DNA of 25,472 bases from a virus: IMG/VR virus record IMGVR_UViG_3300046517_000920, positions 1 through 25,472 of that record; one strand, given 5' to 3'. The notes beneath the pieces are model-generated. The model searched no databases. It saw only the letters and a list, made by a program, of their open reading frames with translations, and had not been told where the DNA came from. Positions 20,299 to 25,472 of the stretch are shown piece after piece. Each line of letters begins with the position of its first letter. The first letter of the stretch is position 1. The position numbers and the translations under genes are program-made.

Positions 20299-22317
20299 AT
20301 GGTCGCGCCGATCGCACCACGTCCGCCCGGCGCGCTGGCGCCGCGCCGCCCGCGCAAGCAGGCGATGGCCGAGGTGCAGATCGTCATCGAGCAGCAGGCG
20401 CAGCTGATCGACGCGCTCGATCGCGACGCGATGCGCGCGCTGGTGCCGGTGCTGGTGCAGGCGCGCGACGAGCTGCGCAAGGGGCTGCAGGAGTGGCTCG
20501 ACGCGAACCAGGACAACGGCCTGCGGTTCACGGCGCAGGCGTACCGCAAGGCGATGCTGAATCTCGAGATCGCGCTGGACCGCGTGGCGCAGCTCGATGC
20601 GGACGTGAAGGCGATCCTCGATCAGGGGCGCCACGCCGCCGGCGAGCTGTCCGCCACGAACCTGGCCGAGCAGGTGGCGCGGTTCGGCGAGATTTTCGGC
20701 GAGTCGATCACGCCGACATCGATCGACACCGCGGCGGTGATCGCGAAGGGCGACCGGCTGCTGATCAAGCAGCACCGCACGAGCGCCGCGCGATACGCCG
20801 GCGCGGTGGGCAACGACATCCGCCACCAGCTCGCGGTGGGCGTGGCGATGAACGAAACGTTCGGCCAGCTGAAGGCGCGCCTGGTGAAGCTCGGTGGACC
20901 GACCGGCATGGTTGCGCTGCGCGGCGTGCTTGGTGAGCCTGGCGCGCTCGCCGAGCACATCAGCGAGGGATTGTTCCGTCGATACAGGTACTGGGCCGAG
21001 CGCGTTGTGCGCACGGAGATGATCCAGGCGTACAACATCCAGCACCAGGAGGGGATCAAGCTCCTGAACGACACCCGCCCCGATGGTGTGGAGGCGTACG
21101 TGCAGCGGTGGGACTCCACGCTGGACGGTCGCGCCTGCCCGGTGTGCCGCGGGCTGGACACCAAGACGGCGCCGATCGGCGGCACGTTCCCGGGCGGCTA
21201 CGACGCGCCGCCGGCGCACCCGAATTGCAGGTGCTGCGTGGTCGCGTGGCATCGCGAGTGGGGCGACATGGCCGGCGAGGTGCAGGCCGCGAACGAGAAC
21301 GCCGCGCCCGCGGCGCCGCCGACCCCAGCGCCCGAAGGACTGCCCCCGGCCGCGGCGCCGCCGCGCCGCGAACCCGAGGAACCGCCGCCCGCACCCGCAC
21401 CGCCGCCGGCGCCACCCGCGCCGATCGCCGCCGCCCCGCCGGCGTTCACCCCGTCCGTGGGCGACCCCGAGCCGGCGCTCGAGCGCATGGCCGCCGGGAA
21501 GTGGAAGGCCGCGCGCGCTGCGCTGGAGTCCGACATCGAGGCCACCGAGGGGTACGGCAAGGCGCAGCGCCTGCGCGCGATGACGCCCAGCCAGAACGTG
21601 CGGGTGCGCAAGCTGCGGTCGGGCGTGCTCGGGCTGTACGACGGGCGCGACGGCGAGATCTCGATCACCCGGCGCGAGGCTGGGCTGGCGCAGGAGTTCG
21701 GCGAGCGCGCGCGCCACGCCGCCGCCGACCTGCGCGCGAACCTTGAGATCGCGAACGAGCTGGCGCGCGAGCGTGACGCCGGCAAGCGCGCGGCGCGGAT
21801 GGCCGAGCTGGGTAGCGCGCGCGTCAGTGAGGTGCGCGAGGATGTGCGCCGCATGAAAGGCGCCCACACGCTGGTGCACGAGGTGATGCACGGCTACGGG
21901 CCGATCGCGGCGCTGGGCACCGCCTACGGCGGCGCGGCTGCGGTGGTCGAGGAGGTGACGAACGAGGTAGCCGCGCGCCGATGGATGCGGCTGCGCGTGG
22001 GCGTTGCGCGCGACGTGTACGAGGGGACGCTGTCCGCCGACGGGTTCCGCACCGGCGCGTACAATGGCTGGATCGACGGCGCCCGCGGCGCGATCCAGTT
22101 GATCTACGGCGTGGACGAGGAGCGCGCGGCGGCGATGCTCGAGGCCGCGTCCGATCGCTACAAGCTGCGGCGCATCGGATCGATCACGGACGCGAACGAC
22201 GCGATCAAAGCGCTCGCCGAGGACATCAGCAAGCAGGCGCGCAAGGCCAGCAAGGACGTGGGCAAGCGCGCCGCTCTCGAGCAGGAGCTGCGCGCCGCAG
22301 CAAGGGCAAGGCCATGA
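20299..22317 (+). CDS. MuF-like head protein fused to a putative HExxH metallopeptidase domain
   Basis: 672 residues, much longer than a plain MuF/SPP1 gp7 protein (about 300). Residues 1-320 are the head domain: the RYWAERVVRTEMIQAYN helix, and a Cys/His site with CPVCRG (Cys280, Cys283) and HPNCRCC (His307, Cys310-Cys313). Residues about 335-395 are a Pro/Ala-rich linker. Residues 395-672 carry LVHEVMHG with His527-Glu528-x2-His531 and, 20-25 residues on, an EEV..NE segment (Glu551, Glu552, Glu556) that could supply the third zinc ligand, as in gluzincins. MuF proteins with variable C-terminal effector domains are known in phages. Whether this domain is a maturation protease or an injected effector is open. 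Confidence 0.75.
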   Translation: MVAPIAPRPPGALAPRRPRKQAMAEVQIVIEQQAQLIDALDRDAMRALVPVLVQARDELRKGLQEWLDANQDNGLRFTAQAYRKAMLNLEIALDRVAQLDADVKAILDQGRHAAGELSATNLAEQVARFGEIFGESITPTSIDTAAVIAKGDRLLIKQHRTSAARYAGAVGNDIRHQLAVGVAMNETFGQLKARLVKLGGPTGMVALRGVLGEPGALAEHISEGLFRRYRYWAERVVRTEMIQAYNIQHQEGIKLLNDTRPDGVEAYVQRWDSTLDGRACPVCRGLDTKTAPIGGTFPGGYDAPPAHPNCRCCVVAWHREWGDMAGEVQAANENAAPAAPPTPAPEGLPPAAAPPRREPEEPPPAPAPPPAPPAPIAAAPPAFTPSVGDPEPALERMAAGKWKAARAALESDIEATEGYGKAQRLRAMTPSQNVRVRKLRSGVLGLYDGRDGEISITRREAGLAQEFGERARHAAADLRANLEIANELARERDAGKRAARMAELGSARVSEVREDVRRMKGAHTLVHEVMHGYGPIAALGTAYGGAAAVVEEVTNEVAARRWMRLRVGVARDVYEGTLSADGFRTGAYNGWIDGARGAIQLIYGVDEERAAAMLEAASDRYKLRRIGSITDANDAIKALAEDISKQARKASKDVGKRAALEQELRAAARARP

Positions 22318-22499
22318 CCGACGACAACATCAGCCTGGTGGACATCCCGCGCAACGACGTGAAGGCGTGCGAGCGCTACTACCGCGCGCACGGCGAGCGG
22401 ATCAGCGGCGCCGAGTGGCGCGTGATGTGGCACCTGCAGGACAACCCCAAGGCGTTCGAGCGCGCGAGCATCAGCTGGCGCGTGGTAGATTCCAACTGA
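22314..22499 (+). CDS. Hypothetical protein (61 aa)
   Basis: ATG overlapping the MuF stop by 4 bases. Mostly helical with ERYYRAHGERISGAEWRVMWHL. Not recognised. Placed immediately behind a MuF fusion with a peptidase domain, it could be a regulator or immunity-type partner of that domain, but this is only a suggestion from position. Confidence 0.45.
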   Translation: MTDDNISLVDIPRNDVKACERYYRAHGERISGAEWRVMWHLQDNPKAFERASISWRVVDSN

Positions 22500-22520
22500 C
22501 CACACAGGAGCACAGGGACC

Positions 22521-23318
22521 ATGGCAAAGATCAAGAATCCGCCCGCGGGCGGCGCACCGAGCGGGGACGATGACGACGACGACGGCGACATCAGCCCGAA
22601 GCACCGCGAGCTGATCATCAGCACGGTGAACGCGGCGGTGAGCACCCACCTGGGGCGCAAGCTCACGGGCGCGATCGCCGAGGCGATCGGACCGGCGCTC
22701 GAGCCGATCACCGCGCAGCTCGCCGAGCTGGGCAAGCTGAAGGGCGGCCAGCAGCAGGGCGCGGCCGGCGGCGGCGCGGCCGCTGGTGCGGGCGGCGGCG
22801 GCACCACCGATCCTGCGGTGGCCGCGATGCAGAGCGAGTTGACGAAGCTGCAGGCGCAGCTCAAGGCGCGCGACGACGAGGCCGCGAAGTCCAAGATCGC
22901 CACGGCGGCGGCGCAGCGCGACGGCAAGCTGACCGAGCTGCTGACCGCGGGTGGCGTGGACAAGCTGCGATTGCGCGGCGCGGCGGCGGTGGTGCGCGAT
23001 TCGCTCGTGCAGGACAAGGACGGATCGTGGAAGTACCGCGCCCAGCGCGACGGCTACCACGAGGACCTCGAGGTGGGCGCCGGCATCAAGGAGTTCCTCG
23101 AGACCGACGAGGGGAAGGCGTACCTGCCCGCGACCGCCGGCGCGAACGGCGGCAGCGGCGCGCGCCCGAAGGGGAACCAGGCCGGCGCTCGCCAGGTCAA
23201 CGCCAAGGACCCGAAGGCGGCGAAGGCCGAGCGCCAGGGCAAGGCGCTGGACACGCTGATGTCCATGGTGCAGCAGAGCACCGACGGGGACGGCGTGGTG
23301 CAGCTCGGCGACGACTAG
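22521..23318 (+). CDS. Head scaffolding protein
   Basis: 265 residues; CAGGAGCAC precedes the ATG at 22521. Acidic N-terminus (GDDDDDDGD), a helical core with long runs of Leu, Lys, Glu and Gln (SELTKLQAQLKARDDEAAKS) likely to be coiled coil, a Gly/Ala-rich linker and a Lys/Gln-rich tail. This composition and its place directly before the capsid gene identify a scaffolding protein that shapes the prohead and is then removed. No protease motif is visible inside it. Confidence 0.75.
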   Translation: MAKIKNPPAGGAPSGDDDDDDGDISPKHRELIISTVNAAVSTHLGRKLTGAIAEAIGPALEPITAQLAELGKLKGGQQQGAAGGGAAAGAGGGGTTDPAVAAMQSELTKLQAQLKARDDEAAKSKIATAAAQRDGKLTELLTAGGVDKLRLRGAAAVVRDSLVQDKDGSWKYRAQRDGYHEDLEVGAGIKEFLETDEGKAYLPATAGANGGSGARPKGNQAGARQVNAKDPKAAKAERQGKALDTLMSMVQQSTDGDGVVQLGDD

Positions 23319-23342
23319 CCGAGCAGATCCCGGTGGTGTGAA

Positions 23343-23437
23343 CCGACATTGACAGGTGCGCCGCACTGGCGCAGTGTCGGGAGCACGGCCACTCCCGCGA
23401 CAGCGCGAGGGTGGGATGAACGACCTGGTGAACCAGG
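23343..23437 (+). promoter_or_regulatory. Structured leader with hairpins before the capsid gene
   Basis: The 179-base gap before the capsid gene holds TTGACA (23349-23354) but no clear -10. Inverted repeats: CCGACATTG (23343-23351) with CAGTGTCGG (23372-23380), one mismatch; CACTG-GCG-CAGTG (23364-23376), which competes with it; CGGGAG-N8-CTCCCG (23378-23397); and the exact palindrome CCTGGTGAACCAGG (23424-23437). AGGAG (23484-23488) is the ribosome site for the ATG at 23498. Confidence 0.5.
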
Positions 23438-23497
23438 GACGCACGCCAGCGCCGGCGAAGGGCGCGCGACAAGTCCCGTTTCCAGGAGTCCACCACC

Positions 23498-24547
23498 ATG
23501 GGTGCCGTCAATCTTTCCGCGATCGCGACCGCGCTCGGCCAGATCTTCGAGGACCAGATCGTCTCGCAGATCAACCGCGCCACCGTCCTGCTGCAGGTGC
23601 TTCCCACGGGGTACGGCACCAGCGGCAACATCAAGTGGGTTGCCCGTATGGGCACCGCCGTGGGCAAGACGATCGCGGATGGCGACGACGTGCCGGACGG
23701 CGACCTGACCCCGGACTCGCGCGTGCCCGCCACGCTCGATTACGGCACCTACCACGAGCCGTTCGCCGTCACCGGCAAGGCGCTCGCGGCGGCGGCCGCG
23801 ACCGGCAACCCGAGCGACCTGCGCAACCTGTTCGCCGAGGAGCTGGGCGACGCGATCGAGCGTCTCACCAAGAAGCTGTCCCAGGATCTCTACACCGGCG
23901 CCGGCACCAGCGAGGCGATGCTGGGGCTGTACGCGACCGCGGGCGCCCTGCGCGCCACCGGCCAGTACGCCGCGATCGACCGCAGCACGTACCCGCAGTG
24001 GGCGGCCACCGAGATGCTGAACGGTGGCGTGGCGCGCGCGCTGACGATCGACCTGATGCGCGAGATGCGCCGCCGGATCTACATCGCGTCCGGCAAGAAG
24101 CCGGACCTGATCGTGGGCGAGCCCATCCTGCACGAGAAGTACGGCAAGCTGATCGGTCAGCAGCGCCGGTACGTGCAGGAGGTGACGATCCGCGGCCAGA
24201 AGATCGTCCTGGACGGCGGCTACCAGATGCTCGAGTTCGACGGCATCCCGTTTCTCGAGGACGTGGACGCGCCGAGCGGCAAGCTCGGGTTCCTGAACAC
24301 GCGGTTCACCCGCGTGCTGCAGCTCCCCGATGGCGTCAGCGCGGTGAACCAGTCGATGGCGATGGTGGGCATCACCGGCACCGACGAGGAGCAGCTTGGC
24401 ATGCCGCAGGCCAAGCTGACCGCGCGCATCAACCCGCTCGGTCGCAAGGGCGACAAGTACGAGTTCCAGCTGATCCTGTACCCGCAGCTGCAGAACAAGC
24501 GGCCGAACGCGGGCGGCTGGATCGGCGACCTGAACGGCGCGCTGTAG
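23498..24547 (+). CDS. Major capsid protein, HK97-fold
   Basis: 349 residues; AGGAG stands 9 bases before the ATG. An amphipathic N-terminal helix (SAIATALGQIFEDQIVSQI) is followed by a region with the usual order of an HK97-fold shell protein: long beta segment with VGKTIADGDDV, the helix FAEELGDAIERLTKKLSQDLYTG (spine helix) and the LIVGEPILHEKYGKL strand-helix block, then a C-terminal beta part. It follows the scaffold gene, as expected. It has a dedicated structured leader, suggesting high and controlled expression. It is the most clearly placed gene of the head module after terL. Confidence 0.8.
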   Translation: MGAVNLSAIATALGQIFEDQIVSQINRATVLLQVLPTGYGTSGNIKWVARMGTAVGKTIADGDDVPDGDLTPDSRVPATLDYGTYHEPFAVTGKALAAAAATGNPSDLRNLFAEELGDAIERLTKKLSQDLYTGAGTSEAMLGLYATAGALRATGQYAAIDRSTYPQWAATEMLNGGVARALTIDLMREMRRRIYIASGKKPDLIVGEPILHEKYGKLIGQQRRYVQEVTIRGQKIVLDGGYQMLEFDGIPFLEDVDAPSGKLGFLNTRFTRVLQLPDGVSAVNQSMAMVGITGTDEEQLGMPQAKLTARINPLGRKGDKYEFQLILYPQLQNKRPNAGGWIGDLNGAL

Positions 24548-24558
24548 CGCGCTCGGGC

Positions 24559-24615
24559 TGCTGCGCCCGCACACGCAGCACGATGGGCGCCGGACGTGCG
24601 GCGCGGCGCCCATCG
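24559..24615 (+). terminator. Two tandem hairpins after the capsid gene
   Basis: Hairpin 1 is TGCTGCG-N8-CGCAGCA (24559-24580). Hairpin 2 is CGATGGGCGCC-N13-GGCGCCCATCG (24581-24615), an 11-base perfect stem. There is no U-tract after either, so this may be a weak terminator or an mRNA stabiliser that sets capsid-to-downstream ratios in this GC-rich genome. Confidence 0.55.
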
Positions 24616-24649
24616 CCCCGACCGCCGCGCAGCACAGGAGCCCAGTTCG

Positions 24650-25171
24650 ATGACGCAGCAGCAGATCCCCACGTTCGATCCGGCGCGCAATCGCCAGGTG
24701 GTGCCTACCAACCTGGTGGTGGTCGTGAACGCGATCGACATCCGCGTTTCGTTCGATGTCGGGGGTGTCCCCGGCCAGCGCGAGACGCGGTTCAAGCTCG
24801 AGCCCGGCGATCAGGCGATGCTGCCCGCCAGCTACGCGCACCCGATCCCCGGCGCGGGGCGCGAGGCGCGCGAGTCGATCCTGGCGATGCTGACCAGCGT
24901 GGAAGCGTACCCGGGTGGGCCGCGCATCCAGGCGGTGGTGCCGCAGGACCAGGCCGAGGCGACCGCGCGCGCGTGGCACGAGGCCAAGATGAACCGGCCG
25001 ACGATCGCCACCGTCATGCTGCAGGACCAGGCCGGCAACCCCGTGTCCGTGGGCGTGCCGCTCGCGCACACGGCGCACGCCCGCCCGACGCCCGCCCCGC
25101 AGCCGCAGGAGGCGCCGCCGCCCGCCGCTGTCGCCACCGTCACCGCCCCGACCGGCAAGGGCAAGGGCTAG
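24650..25171 (+). CDS. Head-associated protein, possibly a decoration/accessory protein (173 aa)
   Basis: I choose the ATG at 24650 with CAGGAG 9 bases upstream; an in-frame start at 24596 falls within the hairpin stem. The core (VVPTNLVVVVNAIDIRVSFDVGG; RETRFKLEPGDQAMLP) is a beta-rich domain, and the C-terminus is a Pro/Ala/Lys-rich tail. Position directly after the capsid protein suggests a minor head or decoration role. Not recognised as a family. Confidence 0.5.
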   Translation: MTQQQIPTFDPARNRQVVPTNLVVVVNAIDIRVSFDVGGVPGQRETRFKLEPGDQAMLPASYAHPIPGAGREARESILAMLTSVEAYPGGPRIQAVVPQDQAEATARAWHEAKMNRPTIATVMLQDQAGNPVSVGVPLAHTAHARPTPAPQPQEAPPPAAVATVTAPTGKGKG

Positions 25172-25177
25172 CCACCG

Positions 25178-25472
25178 ATGGCTGCGTTCACGGCCGACGA
25201 GCGCGCGCAGGTCCGCATGTACCTCGGGTACAGCGGGCGCTTTCTCCAGACGGACAACGAGCTGGACCGCGCCCTGGACGCCACCGATAACAAGGCGGCG
25301 GATCAGACGATCGTGCGCGCGCAGCTCGCCGAATGCATCCGCATCGACGCCGCGCTGACCGCCGCCGAGGGGCGGCTGAAGGCGTCCAAGGCCGGGCCGA
25401 TCGAGCTGAACGGCGCCGAGATCGAGCAGCTGCGCGACCGCGGGCGCCAGGCCGTCGCGCGCCTCGCACGTC
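25178..25472 (+). CDS. Hypothetical head-tail connector-like protein, partial
   Basis: ATG at 25178 six bases after the previous stop; the frame is still open at the window end (98 codons visible). Helical (ADERAQVRMYLGYS; ECIRIDAALTAAEGRL), with a YLGYSGRF stretch near the start, and ends mid-helix. Helical proteins at this position in the head operon are commonly head-tail adaptors, but a match cannot be confirmed because the end is missing. Confidence 0.5.
   Translation, partial: MAAFTADERAQVRMYLGYSGRFLQTDNELDRALDATDNKAADQTIVRAQLAECIRIDAALTAAEGRLKASKAGPIELNGAEIEQLRDRGRQAVARLAR

Noticed and set aside
18004-21891. A 1,295-codon open frame on the minus strand across the portal and MuF genes
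   Set aside because: It mirrors strong third-position GC bias of the plus-strand genes. It has no recognisable domain, is low-complexity Arg/His/Leu, and the plus-strand genes are clearly real.
24650-25171. A head-fibre or tail identity for the gene after the capsid gene
   Set aside because: No repeats, no collagen-like or receptor-binding motifs; only position supports a head role.
23356-25290. A 644-codon plus-strand frame overlapping the capsid gene
   Set aside because: Arg/Pro/Gly-rich translation typical of a shadow frame; the capsid frame has a fold signature and a ribosome site. The ATG at 23416 in that frame lacks supporting evidence.
1-25472. tRNA genes, CRISPR arrays, insertion sequences, integrase and attachment sites
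   Set aside because: I looked for cloverleaf-like blocks, regularly spaced repeats, transposase motifs and recombinase motifs and found none in the window.

Overview
This window is a contiguous piece of a tailed-phage genome (or prophage) of high GC, roughly 70% by eye. All 48 genes I can support are on the + strand. They are packed so tightly that about twenty junctions are 4-base GTGA/ATGA or 1-base TGATG overlaps. No stretch longer than 180 bases lacks a gene. I see no tRNA, rRNA, integrase, insertion sequence or CRISPR array. The host cannot be named from the sequence. The codon use, the sigma70-type promoters and the gene families point to a high-GC bacterium.

Layout. (1) 3-2756, replication and DNA processing: the C-terminal part of a replication initiator, a DnaC-like helicase loader, a Dam-like adenine methyltransferase, a small zinc protein and a PD-(D/E)XK (VRR-NUC-like) nuclease. 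(2) 2779-9086, early accessory genes: a double-HTH regulator with its own promoter, small winged-helix proteins, an HNH homing-type endonuclease and a striking number of small cysteine-rich (probable zinc) proteins, including GATA-like and CCHC-knuckle types. (3) 9130-14775: a putative small terminase followed by mostly unrecognised small genes, among them three tiny membrane proteins and an Ea22/Ead-like protein. (4) 14788-18408: large terminase, a conserved phage protein, a lytic-transglycosylase-type endolysin, a J-domain-like protein and small genes. (5) 18412-25472, head module: portal, a MuF-like head protein fused to a putative HExxH metallopeptidase domain, scaffold, HK97-fold major capsid protein, a head-associated protein and the start of a further gene cut by the window end. 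Tail genes would lie downstream.

Regulation. Four promoters share one design: TTGAC(A/G/C), a 17-base spacer and TACAA(A/C), with a palindrome of form TTGTAC-N5-GTACAA overlapping the -10 box. In three of them the -35 box contains the TGA stop of the upstream gene, and the ATG lies where transcription should begin, so the mRNAs are predicted to be leaderless. The fourth drives the double-HTH gene and has a short leader with a Shine-Dalgarno sequence. The simplest model is that the double-HTH protein binds these palindromes and controls itself and the blocks starting at 9789, 13402 and 16304. Other notable sites are a near-consensus parS sequence at 7890-7905, iteron-like repeats inside the initiator gene, and a structured 179-base leader in front of the capsid gene.
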